Shown: positions 44,130 to 53,456, numbered from the stretch's first letter. The stretch is DNA of 64,000 nucleotides from Lyngbya confervoides BDU141951 (GCF_000817775.3 NZ_JTHE03000104.1:1-64000), one strand, 5' to 3'. Notes: a model not told the origin generated them from the letters alone. Translations and numbers: made by a program.

Positions 44130-45248
44130 CTAGCTGCGAATTTGAATCGGCATAATCAAATAGGTCATTTTAGGGCCAGATAAGGGTGTCAAAACGGCCG
44201 GCATGGTCTCAGAGTTCATTTGAACCTGAATCTCTGTACTATTCATCGCTTTCAGACCATCACTGAGATATTTTGCATTGAACGCAATTTCTAAGGGATC
44301 CCCTGTGATCTGAGCGGGAATGTATTCTTCGCCACTACCAAACTCTGGCGCTTCCGCTGAAATCGCCAGACGATCATGTACAGGATCTAACTTAAGACGA
44401 ATGATGTTGTTTTTACGAGCAGCCAGTACAGCAATACGGTCAACGCTACTAATCAAAAGTTGCCGTTCTACGCTCATGGCACGAATAAACTCACGAGGAA
44501 CCAGCTGCTCGTAGGCGGGGTATTGGCCCTCCAGAAGGCGACAGCTGAGACGTTCAACGCCCTGCTCCGTCGCGCAGTCAAACACCACTTGAGCGCTATC
44601 GGAGCGCATGGTCACAGTGGTGGGATGGCGAGTGAGCATGCGCTCCAGCTCACGCAGCGCCTTAGCCGGGATGGTGATGCAAATTTCGGATGAGACGGGG
44701 GTATCAACGCAGCGGGTAATGGCCAGTCGGTGACCATCCGTTGTGGCAAACTCTAAATCTCGCTCCCTTGCCTTAAAATGCAGTCCCGTTAAAATCTGCT
44801 TGCTCTCATCCGTACTGGCCGCAAACAAAGTCGTCTGTAGACCATCCAGCAGCGTTGCAGCCTCAAGCTGAACCGGTCCTGCCTCTTCCAAATTCGGCAG
44901 CGCCGGAAACTCATCCGCCGGCAGCCCCTGCATCTGATACTGCCCTGTGCCGCAGGCCAGCGTTACGCTGCTATCAGTTGTTTCAATTTCAACCTCTTGG
45001 TTGGGTAATCGAGACACAATGTCGTTCAAAAATCGAGCAGGGACAGTCAGGGATCCTTCACCTTCCACCTGAGCAGACATCCACACCTGCATTCCCACAC
45101 TCAGGTCAAACACCGTGAGTCCTAAACGCCCCTCCATCGCCTGCAGGAGCACATTCGCAAGGACAGGATGGGAAGGATTGCTCGGGACGATTCGACTCAA
45201 CAGAGCGAGCTTTGCACTCAGCGCATCTTGGGCGCAGACCAGTTTCAT
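44130..45248 (-). CDS. dnaN: DNA polymerase III beta subunit (sliding clamp)
   Basis: 372 aa, normal DnaN length. Three clamp domains start at MKLVCAQDALSAKLALLSRIV, the middle FKARERDLEFATTDGHRLAI, and SVERQLLISSVDRIAVLA. The end, PVLTPLSGPKMTYLIMPIQI, is close to the DnaN consensus. It forms the ring that tethers the replicase. It lies directly beside oriC, and its 5' end faces the origin. No recF follows on this strand within the window. Confidence 0.95.
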   Translation of the reverse strand: MKLVCAQDALSAKLALLSRIVPSNPSHPVLANVLLQAMEGRLGLTVFDLSVGMQVWMSAQVEGEGSLTVPARFLNDIVSRLPNQEVEIETTDSSVTLACGTGQYQMQGLPADEFPALPNLEEAGPVQLEAATLLDGLQTTLFAASTDESKQILTGLHFKARERDLEFATTDGHRLAITRCVDTPVSSEICITIPAKALRELERMLTRHPTTVTMRSDSAQVVFDCATEQGVERLSCRLLEGQYPAYEQLVPREFIRAMSVERQLLISSVDRIAVLAARKNNIIRLKLDPVHDRLAISAEAPEFGSGEEYIPAQITGDPLEIAFNAKYLSDGLKAMNSTEIQVQMNSETMPAVLTPLSGPKMTYLIMPIQIRS

Positions 45249-45764
45249 TACGAAGCGAAGAGGATTAAGCGGTTTTGGGAACTCCTACAGTAGCATCATC
45301 ACCGTCCCACAGCAAGCGAAACCTGTGGAAAATTCAACCGCCGCGCCGGGGAACGGTTTGATCTTTTTCAGAGTTGATGTCGGTTTTTCCCTATGGGTTT
45401 TGAAATTTTGCGGCTCTTCCCGAGAGCTGAGCTTGGGCAGAAGCGTTTTTAACCCCACCTCACCCCTTTAAACTAAGAATCCGATTTTTAAATTTAAAAG
45501 ATAGTAGTAGTAGTAGGTCCTGTGGAAAATGTGGAAAAAGATCTGAACTTCAATAAAATCAATGCTTTGAACCGCTGACCCCCTGTGGAAAACCTGTGGA
45601 AAAACAGGCCAGGTTTTCCACAGGCTGTGAATAAAGTTTAATTTTTCCACAGGCATCCTCAGTTTTCCACAGGTTTTCCACAGAGTTTTCCACAGAGTTT
45701 TCCACAGTTCTCCTGTACTAGTTTACAGCGCCAAGTCAGTACAGGAGAACTGTGGTCATGCCGG
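45249..45764. other. oriC: Chromosomal replication origin (oriC) region between dnaA and dnaN
   Basis: 516-bp gap with 11 perfect copies of the DnaA box TTTTCCACA or its complement TGTGGAAAA: one outlier at 45324 and ten in 45521-45706. The five copies at the dnaN side, including the outlier, read TGTGGAAAA; the six at the dnaA side read TTTTCCACA. An AT-rich tract (45483-45501) and (TAG)5 at 45502-45516 lie next to the first box pair (45521, 45530), as in a bacterial basal unwinding element. A perfect 18-bp inverted repeat (45702-45755) closes the dnaA side. The dnaN promoter must also lie here. Confidence 0.9.
45702..45755. repeat. Perfect 18-bp inverted repeat beside the DnaA boxes
   Basis: CCACAGTTCTCCTGTACT (45702-45719) and its exact complement (45738-45755) flank an 18-nt spacer. 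The left arm overlaps the last DnaA box. It begins 9 bp after the dnaA stop codon. No T-run follows on the minus strand, so it is not a classical terminator. Confidence 0.8.
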
Positions 45765-47198
45765 TCATGCCGGGTCGGCTGAGCTAGCCAGGTTAATGCG
45801 ATCGCTGAGCTGCCTGAGCGTTTGAGCCAGCTCGGTATCTTTGCTTTGCTGTTCGGACACCTTTTCGCAGCTGTAGATAACAGTGGAGTGATCCTTGCCC
45901 CCAAACTCATCCCCAATCTTGGGCAGGCTCAGGTCTGTGTGTTGCCGCATCAGGTACATGCCCACCTGTCTGGCAAGACTGATTTCCCGACGACGAGAAT
46001 TCCCCTTTAAATCCTCGACGGCAATGCCAAAGGTATCGGCGACCGCATGGATGATAGTGTCGGGAGAAGCCGTAATTTTGGCGGTGTTTGGCGCCAACAT
46101 CGGCTTAATATTGTCAACGGTCATGGGTAAGCCAGAAATTGAGATGTAAGCCACGGCTCGAATTAATGCTCCCTCTAGTTCTCGAATGTTAGAGGTGTAA
46201 TTGGCCGCAATATATTCAATCACCTCCCGAGGCAGCCGGATGTTTTCGTATTCCGCCTTTTTTTGGAGGATGGCCATGCGGGTTTCGAGATCCGGGGGTT
46301 GAATGTCTGCGATGAGTCCCATGGAAAACCGAGAACACAATCGTTCTTGAAGGCGGGGGATCTGACTGGGCGGACGATCCGACGCTAACACAACCTGTTT
46401 TCCGGCCTCGTGCAGGGTGTTAAAGGTGTGGAAAAACTCCTCCTGGGTATATTCTTTGCCCTCAATAAACTGAATGTCATCGACCAGGATGACATCCACG
46501 GCACGATAGTGTTCTCGGAAGGCCTGCATACTGTCTTTGCGAATGGCAGAAATTAAGTCATTGGTAAACTGCTCGGTTGAAACGTAAAAAATATTGGAGG
46601 TGGGGCAAATTTCCAAGCGATAGTGTCCAATCGCCTGCATTAAATGCGTTTTTCCCAATCCAACACCCCCGCATAGAAAAAGCGGATTAAACTCGCGTCC
46701 TGGAGATTCGGCTACCGCTAAACAGGCTGCATGGGCCATGCGGTTGTTGGGACCCACCACATAGCGAGAAAAAACATACCGGGGATTGAGGGCTTGGGGC
46801 TTAGCCGGCTTGGCTGGGGTGGCTGTGGCTGGGAGACTGGAGGGAGAATCCCCTGGCTGAGTCAATTCGCTGGCCTCCACCTGAGGGGAACGAATCGGGG
46901 TGGGAATCGTGGTCAAGGCCTCCGCCTGTTCCGGGAGAGTCTCGGCCTCTTGGGCAATATCAATTTGAATGTCTACCCCATAGCCTAAAATTTCCTGCAC
47001 AGCGTCGGAAATGGTTTTGACATAGTATTTCTGAATCCAGTTTCTAGCAAAGGGATTGGGTGTTTTCAGCGTCAGACGCTGATCCTCTAGCTGCTCCGCC
47101 GTTGCGGTTTTGATCCAGGTTTCAAAGGTGGGACGACTAAGCTGACCTTGAAGCCTGTCTAGCACCTGATTCCAAAGATCTTCCAGAGAAATATCCAC
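45765..47198 (-). CDS. dnaA: Chromosomal replication initiator DnaA
   Basis: 477 aa. Domain I at the N-terminus ([29 protein letters not shown]); a Pro/Thr-rich domain II; AAA+ domain III with Walker [12 protein letters not shown] and Walker [13 protein letters not shown]; domain IV with the DNA-binding signature [23 protein letters not shown]. It opens the origin encoded immediately downstream. Transcribed away from rpmH, with dnaN beyond oriC on the same strand: the ancestral bacterial order. Possible autoregulation through DnaA boxes is not seen upstream of the start. Confidence 0.97.
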   Translation of the reverse strand: MDISLEDLWNQVLDRLQGQLSRPTFETWIKTATAEQLEDQRLTLKTPNPFARNWIQKYYVKTISDAVQEILGYGVDIQIDIAQEAETLPEQAEALTTIPTPIRSPQVEASELTQPGDSPSSLPATATPAKPAKPQALNPRYVFSRYVVGPNNRMAHAACLAVAESPGREFNPLFLCGGVGLGKTHLMQAIGHYRLEICPTSNIFYVSTEQFTNDLISAIRKDSMQAFREHYRAVDVILVDDIQFIEGKEYTQEEFFHTFNTLHEAGKQVVLASDRPPSQIPRLQERLCSRFSMGLIADIQPPDLETRMAILQKKAEYENIRLPREVIEYIAANYTSNIRELEGALIRAVAYISISGLPMTVDNIKPMLAPNTAKITASPDTIIHAVADTFGIAVEDLKGNSRRREISLARQVGMYLMRQHTDLSLPKIGDEFGGKDHSTVIYSCEKVSEQQSKDTELAQTLRQLSDRINLASSADPA

Positions 47199-47517
47199 AA
47201 TTTACCTCAATGACCAAGCGTGAAAATGAGTCCGGTGGGTGCTCTTGTATCCCCATAGACCAGAATTCCATACAGAACCTCGGTCAAGGGGGCATCCTGA
47301 CTCGGGAGCCTTAAAAACCGTATTGCTATCCTAATGGAGGACTCTGGACTGAGTACGGAAAGTCATGGCTTATTTTTCGATTCTCAAACCATTTCATTCT
47401 GCCTTTGAATGAACTCCGGACTTGTCCTACAATGTAAATTTGGGCAAATTTTAGCCACCATTTCTTGTCTCCGGGGGGCGTAAAGCACCGGAGACGGCAC
47501 AGTATCACAGAAGGACT
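47199..47517. other. Divergent promoter region between dnaA and rpmH
   Basis: 319 bp. Holds the rpmH promoter (47405-47433) and an 8-bp-stem hairpin GTCTCCGG/CCGGAGAC (47467-47495) in the rpmH leader, 22 bp before the ATG. The dnaA promoter must be in the left part; I could not place it. No gene. Confidence 0.6.
47405..47433 (+). promoter_or_regulatory. Sigma-70-type promoter for rpmH-rnpA operon
   Basis: TTGAAT (47405-47410) and TACAAT (47428-47433) are 17 bp apart, each matching the consensus at five of six (TTGACA/TATAAT). They point at rpmH 85 bp downstream. Confidence 0.65.
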
Positions 47518-47655
47518 ATGACTCAACGTACGCTTGGCGGTACCAACCGTAAACGCAAAAGAACCTCCGGTTTTCGGGCTAGGATGCGCACAAAAACTGG
47601 TCAACGGGTGATTCGAACTCGACGTCGAAAGGGGCGGGCTCGCTTGGCCGTGTAA
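47518..47655 (+). CDS. rpmH: Ribosomal protein bL34
   Basis: 45 aa, beginning [23 protein letters not shown] and ending [11 protein letters not shown], the standard highly basic L34. Too short for a typical ORF cutoff. It starts the plus-strand operon with rnpA 25 bp downstream. Confidence 0.97.
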   Translation: MTQRTLGGTNRKRKRTSGFRARMRTKTGQRVIRTRRRKGRARLAV

Positions 47656-47680
47656 TTTTTCCCCTTAACCGGCAACGTTC

Positions 47681-48034
47681 GTGTTGGCAAAGGCAAATCG
47701 GCTTCGAAGGTTTCGCGATTTTTCCCATGTTTACAAGCATGGAAAGCGCTTCCGGGCAGACGGCTTAGCACTCTGTACCTGTGAGCGGGCGGACGGCGCA
47801 CAGCCCACTCGCATTGGCATTGCCGTGGGGGCTAAGGTGAGTAAACGTGCGGTTGTCCGAAATCGCATCAAGCGCCGGCTCCGGTCTGCCTGTCGATCTT
47901 ATTTACCCTCTCTCTCTCCGGGGCAAGATTTGGTGATTGTGGCAAGGTCGGCTGCCACCCAATGCGACTATTCAGAATTTCTGCGACAATTGAAACAGTT
48001 GTTTACAAATGCGGAGCTGCTGCATGGGGATTAA
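47681..48034 (+). CDS. rnpA: Ribonuclease P protein component
   Basis: 117 aa from GTG 47681 (then TTG; either could be used). Motifs LAKANRLRRFRDFSHVYKHGKRF and the RNA-binding SKRAVVRNRIKRRLRSA (the RNR motif) are diagnostic. It binds RNase P RNA for tRNA 5' processing. Standard partner of rpmH. Its 3' end overlaps the PH-domain gene by 11 bp. Confidence 0.95.
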   Translation: MLAKANRLRRFRDFSHVYKHGKRFRADGLALCTCERADGAQPTRIGIAVGAKVSKRAVVRNRIKRRLRSACRSYLPSLSPGQDLVIVARSAATQCDYSEFLRQLKQLFTNAELLHGD

Positions 48035-48410
48035 GGAAGAGGTTTACTTCGAGGGGCCGCCTCACTGGGGCGATTTAATCGTCAATATTTTGCTCGGGTT
48101 CACCGTTATCTGCCTGCCGCTAACGGTGGGGGCAATTGTCCGAGCCCTTTGGCTTCGCTACCGCATTACAAATCGACGGGTTACGATTACAGGGGGATGG
48201 CTCGGACGCGATCGCTCCGATGTTATTTACTCTGAGATCGTCAAGATTGTGACCGTACCGCGGGGAATTGGCCTGTGGGGAGATATGGTATTGACCTTAA
48301 AGGATGGGAATCGCCTGGAACTGAAGGCCTTACCCAAGTTTCGAGAGGTGGCCGCCTACATTCAAGACAAAATCAAGTCTCCCAGTAAAGCAGCGGGTGC
48401 AGCGGCCTAG
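48024..48410 (+). CDS. PH-domain (bPH2) protein of the rnpA-yidC operon
   Basis: 128 aa from ATG at 48024 (MGIKEEVYFEGPPHWGDL). A membrane segment (LIVNILLGFTVICLPLTVGAIVRALWL) precedes the bacterial PH-like (YdbT/bPH2) domain: YRITNRRVTITGGWLGRDRSDVIYSEIVKI ... GDMVLTLKDGNRLELKALPKF. This gene is conserved between rnpA and yidC in cyanobacteria and may help membrane insertion or lipid sensing; exact function unknown. Confidence 0.85.
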   Translation: MGIKEEVYFEGPPHWGDLIVNILLGFTVICLPLTVGAIVRALWLRYRITNRRVTITGGWLGRDRSDVIYSEIVKIVTVPRGIGLWGDMVLTLKDGNRLELKALPKFREVAAYIQDKIKSPSKAAGAAA

Positions 48411-48465
48411 ATGACCGAGCAGTGATTAAATAATGTTGTTGAAGGCAGGGGTATTGTAAAAGCGC

Positions 48466-49962
48466 ATGGATTTTGGAGTTGGATTTCTTTCTAACAACGT
48501 CATGCTGCCTATTCTGGACTTTTGCTATGGAATTATTCCTAGCTATGGTCTAGCGATTGTGGCGCTGACGTTTGTGATTCGCTTTGCCCTTTATCCGGTT
48601 AGCGCGGGTCAAATTCGCAACATGCGGCGCATGCGCGTGGCTCAGCCCGTGATGCAAAAGCGTCAGCAAGAGATCCGTGAGCGTTACAAAAGCGACCCGG
48701 TGAAGTTGCAAGAGGAGCAGGCAAAGCTGATTCAGGAATTTGGAAATCCCCTGGCTGGCTGCTTTCCCCTGTTGATTCAAATGCCCGTCTTGTTTGCGCT
48801 GTTTGCAACCTTGCGGGGATCGCCCTTTGCAGCCTCGACCTACAGTATCAATTTGCAAATTTTGCCGCCGGAGAAGGTGGCTCAAATCGAAGCGCAGCCA
48901 TTTTCGACGAAGCCCCAGAGTATCTATGTGGCCGACGGGGAACATTATCCGGTGGCGGCTGTGTTAGATAAGGGCAATCGCTTAGCGGTGGGCCAGGCTG
49001 CTACCCTGGACTATCAAACGGTGTCTGGTAAGCCGCTGTCGGCGCTTTTGGCTGAGCATCCCGATGTCAACATTCAGCCTACCTGGACTGTACAGAAAGG
49101 CCAAGATCGAGTCTCTCTAGATGAATCAGGTCATCTTCAAACGCTTCAGCCTGGAGATGTCACGATCCAGGGAAAAATTCCCGGTATTGCTGCCGAAAAC
49201 GGCTTTCTGTTCATCAAAGCTCTGGGTCGCGTCGGTGCCATTGATGGAGAATTAATCACCCAGACCGAGGCGGGACCGAAGCTCAATGTGGATGCCATCC
49301 ATTGGGATATTCTGCTCATGGTTTTGGGTTTCGGGATTTCCCTGTACATTAACCAGCTTCTGACCGGGCAGCAGCAGGCTGCTAACAATGCACAGCAGCA
49401 AGCGGTTAATCAGTATTTGCCCATTATCTTCTCGGGAATGTTTTTATTTTTCCCCCTGCCCTCGGGTGTGCTTCTCTACATGCTGATTGGGAATATTTTC
49501 CAAACGGTTCAGTCTGCGATTCTTGCCCGCGAGCCCTTGCCGGAAAATTTGCAAAAAATTCTGGATGAAGAGGAGCGAAAGGCCAAGACTAAAACAATTT
49601 CCAAAGAGAACGAAATTTTTGCCTTAGAAACCGGATCCAGTGTTCCGAAAGCTTCTGATGCGAAGCCTTCTGGTTTTAGGACTGCCGCCGCCGATGCGGC
49701 TCGCCCTAGTGAGGAAGGGGGGGGACTATTTGGATCGGTTAAGGCACGATTTCAGGAAGCCTTGGCCGAGGTCCAAGCCGCAGAGCAGGCAAAGCGACAG
49801 GGGTCTTCGGAGGCTGCGCATCAAACCATTGACGTAAAAGCTCAAGAAGTGTCTGCCAATACACCTCCTTCCGCCTCCAAGGGACCTGCTCCTAAAAAAG
49901 TGGCCCCCAAGTCAGCCTCTAAGAAAAAGCGTAAAAATCGTGCGAAGCGTCGTTCATCATGA
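48466..49962 (+). CDS. yidC: Membrane protein insertase YidC (Oxa1/Alb3 family)
   Basis: 498 aa. It starts [32 protein letters not shown], as in cyanobacterial YidC, with the cytoplasmic hairpin [25 protein letters not shown] and [21 protein letters not shown] soluble insert (about 120-270), present in other cyanobacterial YidC, precedes the remaining helices. The last 110 residues are a long tail ending [13 protein letters not shown], which would bind ribosomes. It inserts membrane and thylakoid proteins. Its stop overlaps the jag start by 4 bp. Confidence 0.95.
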   Translation: MDFGVGFLSNNVMLPILDFCYGIIPSYGLAIVALTFVIRFALYPVSAGQIRNMRRMRVAQPVMQKRQQEIRERYKSDPVKLQEEQAKLIQEFGNPLAGCFPLLIQMPVLFALFATLRGSPFAASTYSINLQILPPEKVAQIEAQPFSTKPQSIYVADGEHYPVAAVLDKGNRLAVGQAATLDYQTVSGKPLSALLAEHPDVNIQPTWTVQKGQDRVSLDESGHLQTLQPGDVTIQGKIPGIAAENGFLFIKALGRVGAIDGELITQTEAGPKLNVDAIHWDILLMVLGFGISLYINQLLTGQQQAANNAQQQAVNQYLPIIFSGMFLFFPLPSGVLLYMLIGNIFQTVQSAILAREPLPENLQKILDEEERKAKTKTISKENEIFALETGSSVPKASDAKPSGFRTAAADAARPSEEGGGLFGSVKARFQEALAEVQAAEQAKRQGSSEAAHQTIDVKAQEVSANTPPSASKGPAPKKVAPKSASKKKRKNRAKRRSS

Positions 49963-50471
49963 CCTCTGATTCGTCCACTATCGAAGCAGCCCAGAGCTGG
50001 CTAGAGTCTGTGCTATCCCGTCTGGGGATTGAAGCAAGCGTGGTGCAAGAGAAACCCAAAGTTTGCCAAGAACACTTTCAAGATTTTGGGGGAACTTGGT
50101 TTAAGATTTCCACCGATCATCTGTCGCCTGAGATTGTGGAGCAGTTGATTGGCGATCGCGGTCAGCATTTGGAGGCGCTACAGGTGTTGATGAATGCCAC
50201 CTTTAATCCTGATCCGGAGTCTCCCGAGCACATTTTTACCTTGGATGCCCACCAGTATCGCGCGAACCGCTATGAACAGCTTTTGGAGATGGCCCATCAA
50301 GCGGCTGAGCAGGTCCGCGAGACTCAGCAGGAGGTGGTGATGCCCATGCTGTCCTCCGTGGAGCGCAAGCTGGTACACACGCTCTTTGTTGAAGATCAAG
50401 ATTTAGAAACGGTCAGTCGGGGGCAAGATCGCGATCGCCGCCTCGTGCTTTGTCCAGTGCAATTATCCTGA
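49959..50471 (+). CDS. jag: Jag/KhpB RNA-binding protein (KH and R3H domains)
   Basis: 170 aa. KH-II-type domain with [15 protein letters not shown] (about 65-80) and R3H domain with [14 protein letters not shown] (about 127-140). No N-terminal Jag domain. KhpB-type proteins bind small and messenger RNA. ATGA overlap with yidC and a 1-bp overlap with the next gene show tight coupling. Confidence 0.9.
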   Translation: MTSDSSTIEAAQSWLESVLSRLGIEASVVQEKPKVCQEHFQDFGGTWFKISTDHLSPEIVEQLIGDRGQHLEALQVLMNATFNPDPESPEHIFTLDAHQYRANRYEQLLEMAHQAAEQVRETQQEVVMPMLSSVERKLVHTLFVEDQDLETVSRGQDRDRRLVLCPVQLS

Positions 50472-50974
50472 TGGATTACTCAATTTATCTTCCCCGCCTT
50501 CTGCAAGCTCCCGATCAGACAGAATCGGTTACCGTTGAGACCTTTTTTCCCGATCTGGAAACCTTAACGCCTGTGAAAGGGTGGGTGAAGGTGACCCATG
50601 GCGGTACCTTTTTGGAGGTGGTAACCCAGGCTAGCACCATTGTGACCTTGACCTGCGATCGCTGTCTACAGCAGTACAATCATCGTCTCAAGGTTGAGAC
50701 CTCCGAATTGATTTGGCTAGAATCAACCGCTGCGAAGGCTGTCCCTGGGGTAGAGGTCGAAGTGCCCCTGGAAGATTTAGTGGAGACCTTAGACCCAGCC
50801 GGATTTTTTAAGCCTGACCTCTGGCTCTACGAGCAGCTCTGTTTAGAGTTGCCCTTCCAGAAGCTCTGTGATGGTAACTGTGAAGGGTTGAGCAGCCCCA
50901 CGCCTTCTACCGGAAGCAATAGCCCCGTGGATCAGCGCTGGGCTGCCTTGAACGCTCTCAAGCATGAGCTATGA
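50471..50974 (+). CDS. YceD/DUF177 family protein
   Basis: 167 aa from ATG at 50471 ([16 protein letters not shown]). Motifs VTLTCDRCLQQYNHRLKVETSELIWL and the C-terminal LPFQKLCDGNCEGL carry the cysteine pairs of DUF177. Relatives act in 23S rRNA metabolism in bacteria and plants. Coupled to jag upstream and ferredoxin downstream (ATGA overlap). Confidence 0.88.
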   Translation: MDYSIYLPRLLQAPDQTESVTVETFFPDLETLTPVKGWVKVTHGGTFLEVVTQASTIVTLTCDRCLQQYNHRLKVETSELIWLESTAAKAVPGVEVEVPLEDLVETLDPAGFFKPDLWLYEQLCLELPFQKLCDGNCEGLSSPTPSTGSNSPVDQRWAALNALKHEL

Positions 50975-51210
50975 CAGTTACGGTTTGTTTTTTACCTGAC
51001 AATGTTCAAGTGGAAGCGGAGGTAGGAGAGCCGCTGCTGGAGGTTGCGGCACGGGCCGACATTGCAATTCCGACGGGCTGTCTTATGGGATCTTGTCATG
51101 CTTGTGAGGTGGAACTAACCGAGATTGGTGAAGTCTGTGCCTGTATTACCGCGGTTCCGGCGGGGCACAAAAAAGTGACGGTACAGCTGTTTTCCGATCC
51201 CACCTGGTAG
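50971..51210 (+). CDS. Small [2Fe-2S] ferredoxin-like protein
   Basis: 79 aa. The cluster cysteines follow the plant-type pattern with CLMGSCHACEVEL and a fourth Cys in CACITAV. Slightly shorter than photosynthetic ferredoxin. Possible electron donor to an unknown enzyme. Last gene of the rpmH operon; the downstream 441 bp have no gene. Confidence 0.88.
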   Translation: MTVTVCFLPDNVQVEAEVGEPLLEVAARADIAIPTGCLMGSCHACEVELTEIGEVCACITAVPAGHKKVTVQLFSDPTW

Positions 51211-51651
51211 GAAGTGTATCTCCAGCGCAGCCACAAGGACAAGCTCAGGAACCAGCCCACAGAAATTATTTTTTCCTGGAAAATAATTCAGGCTTGCCGT
51301 AAATCTGCGGTTTCAGCATAAATAAATCTAAAGAAATGCCGCTTTGGTAAAAGTTTCGCGTAAAGTTGCTTTATTAAAAATTGGCGAAAATCGCAAGTCG
51401 GCTGAGGAGCGTTTGGACTTTGGCTGCAAGAGCTTAAAAGCCTGGGATTTTTGCCCTTGAGGAGTGACCTAAAAGTTTGGTTTGGCACTGCCCTTTGGCT
51501 GACGGAAACGGGATGACAGCAGGGGCAAGGCGTGGAGTATGGGGTTTAGCCCGATGGTCCCCATCGTTCCCATGAGTCGTGGTGCCTGAATCAAGCGTCT
51601 TCTAGCTAGAAGACGCTTACAACGTAAAGGTTATGTTAGCGCCTAGGGGGT
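51211..51651. other. Gene-free region with 26-bp perfect palindrome
   Basis: No supported gene. A 9-bp-stem hairpin AATTATTTT/AAAATAATT (51264-51288) may end the upstream operon. A perfect 26-bp palindrome (51593-51618) lies 33 bp before the DUF2949 start. Confidence 0.6.
51593..51618. promoter_or_regulatory. Perfect 26-bp palindrome upstream of the DUF2949 gene
   Basis: The half-site AAGCGTCTTCTAG is followed at once by its exact complement, with no spacer. No T-run follows. Its place just before the gene suggests an operator, though a recombination or cruciform site is possible. Confidence 0.6.
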
Positions 51652-51849
51652 ATGGTTATGGAAACAGGTAAGCAAAAGCAACTCTTGCAATTTTTAACAA
51701 CCCATCTCCAGGTTTCCCACGCCTCAATCAGTCTTGCGCTTAAACATCGGGAGCAAGATCCTGGACCCCTTCCCATTGTGTTATGGAACTATGGGTTTTT
51801 GACCCTCGATCAGCTCAGTCAAATTTACGATTGGCTCGAAACCTCCTGA
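51652..51849 (+). CDS. DUF2949 family protein
   Basis: 65 aa. Motifs KQKQLLQFLTTHLQVSHASISLALKHRE and LPIVLWNYGFLTLDQLSQIYDWLE match this small cyanobacteria-specific family of unknown function. A terminator follows. Confidence 0.88.
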   Translation: MVMETGKQKQLLQFLTTHLQVSHASISLALKHREQDPGPLPIVLWNYGFLTLDQLSQIYDWLETS

Positions 51850-51917
51850 AGAGAGGTCCAGGGATAGAGAGGACTGGGCAAGGCCGGGGTAAGGTTTGGT
51901 CTGCGGCAGAGAATGAG

Positions 51918-51955
51918 TTAAAAAAAGAACGGTGACTCACCGCTCTTTTTTTAAC
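51918..51955. terminator. Bidirectional terminator between DUF2949 and gap2
   Basis: A-rich arm, stem CGGTGA/TCACCG with flanking AGA/TCT pairs, and a T-run on both strands. It serves the two convergent genes. Confidence 0.85.
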
Positions 51956-52011
51956 CATAAGGTTTTCTGCTTAAGTGGATTGAACTTCCGAACTTTCGAG
52001 AAAAACTGATC

Positions 52012-53019
52012 CTAGGACCACTTTTGAGCAACCAGCTCCGCTAGATCCAGAACACGCTGACTGTAGCCCCACTCGTTATCGTACCAGGCTACAACCTTCA
52101 CCATATTGCTGCCCATAACGAGGGTCAAGTCCGCATCCACAATGGAGGAGGCATCGTGCCCGCGATAGTCACTGGATACCAGGGGAATATCGCTGTAATG
52201 AATAATGCCTTTCATATTGCCTTCCGCCGCAATCTTGAGTGCCTCGTTGACTTGCTCAGCAATTACGGGTTTTTCGACTTGAGCAACAAAGTCCACAACG
52301 GACACGTTGGGGGTGGGAACGCGCAGGGCAATGCCGTTGAGTTTGCCCTGAAGGGCAGGAATCACAGCCCCCACTGCTTTAGCGGCTCCCGTCGAGGTTG
52401 GCACAATGTTAATCGCTGCTGCGCGGGCGCGACGCAGATCTCGATGGCTGGCATCTAAGATCCGCTGATCCCCTGTATAGCTGTGAGTTGTGGTCATCAT
52501 GCCCTGAATAATCCCAAATTGTTCATGGAGCACTTTCACCACAGGTGCTAGGCAGTTCGTGGTACAGCTGGCATTACTAATGATGGCTTCACTGGGGTCG
52601 TAGGCTTCGTGGTTGACGCCATAGACATACATGGGCACCCCGTTTTTACCCGGAGCGGTGATCAACACTTTTTTGGCACCTGCTTCCAGGTGTTTACTGG
52701 CACCTTCTTTGGTAACAAACACACCCGTGGACTCAATCACTAGGTCAATGTCCCACTCTTTCCAGGGAAGATTGGCCGGATTACGGTCGGAAACGCACTT
52801 GACAACATGACCGTTCGCGGTGATGGTATCTTGTCCAGCAACAATGTCGGCATCTAACTTGCCCAGCATGGAGTCGTACTGCAGCAAGTGAGCATTGGTC
52901 TTTGGATCTGAAGTGTCATTGATACCCACCACTTCTAGGTTGCTATTCTCCCGCAGCAACCAGCACCGCATAAAGTTTCGTCCAATTCGCCCAAAACCGT
53001 TGATTGCTACTCTAACCAC
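52012..53019 (-). CDS. gap2: Glyceraldehyde-3-phosphate dehydrogenase, Gap2-type
   Basis: 335 aa. NAD(P)-binding GFGRIGRNF at the N-terminus, catalytic Cys152 in [12 protein letters not shown], and substrate-binding [10 protein letters not shown]. The class A/B GAPDH used in the Calvin cycle in cyanobacteria is Gap2; the GINDTSDP segment lacks the Asp that gives NAD specificity, which suits dual NADPH/NADH use. Cytosolic. Monocistronic, behind a 437-bp upstream region. Confidence 0.93.
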   Translation of the reverse strand: MVRVAINGFGRIGRNFMRCWLLRENSNLEVVGINDTSDPKTNAHLLQYDSMLGKLDADIVAGQDTITANGHVVKCVSDRNPANLPWKEWDIDLVIESTGVFVTKEGASKHLEAGAKKVLITAPGKNGVPMYVYGVNHEAYDPSEAIISNASCTTNCLAPVVKVLHEQFGIIQGMMTTTHSYTGDQRILDASHRDLRRARAAAINIVPTSTGAAKAVGAVIPALQGKLNGIALRVPTPNVSVVDFVAQVEKPVIAEQVNEALKIAAEGNMKGIIHYSDIPLVSSDYRGHDASSIVDADLTLVMGSNMVKVVAWYDNEWGYSQRVLDLAELVAQKWS

Positions 53020-53456
53020 TGCGTCCTATCCTCTTTAATTCTTCAAATTAAAACGACAAAGCCAAACCTAGCCCCAATCATCATATCGTAATCAGGTTAC
53101 AGATTCGGGCAGAGCTGGAATCGACAATCAACAAAGGTTGAATTAAGGGATTGGGGAGCGGACTATGCGTGGCTAGGAGTGAGAGGCACACAATGTTGAG
53201 TTATCCAGGACTAGCCAATTTTATTGAAGTGGTTGGAGAGTAGATGGAGAATAAAAGGGGATTTTCTGGAAGAATTGATAGTAAGGAGGGCTTTTTCACG
53301 GGTTCAGATCGGACTTCTCCTGGGAAGGGCTTGAGATTTTCAGGAGAGAGGGGTGGGGTTAGATACAAAAAAATATTGAAATAACGCCGTTTGAATAAAG
53401 AAAATCTATCAGGGGCTTTAGATTTGGGCCGGATCTATTTTTTGAACCGCGTTGAC
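53020..53456. other. Gene-free region upstream of gap2
   Basis: No supported gene. A near-palindrome GTAATCAGGTTAC lies at 53088-53100, 68 bp before the gap2 ATG. It resembles, but is one base short of, the NtcA site GTA-N8-TAC. Confidence 0.45.

Noticed and set aside
45702-45755. Rho-independent terminator of dnaA
   Set aside because: The hairpin is strong but is followed by an A-rich DnaA box, not a T-run, on the minus strand.
47326-47801. Minus-strand frames over rpmH and rnpA
   Set aside because: They are opposite to the L34 and RNase P protein genes, which are certain.
53088-53100. NtcA-binding site upstream of gap2
   Set aside because: The spacing is GTA-N7-TAC; the NtcA consensus needs N8. 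Kept only as a low-interest near-palindrome.
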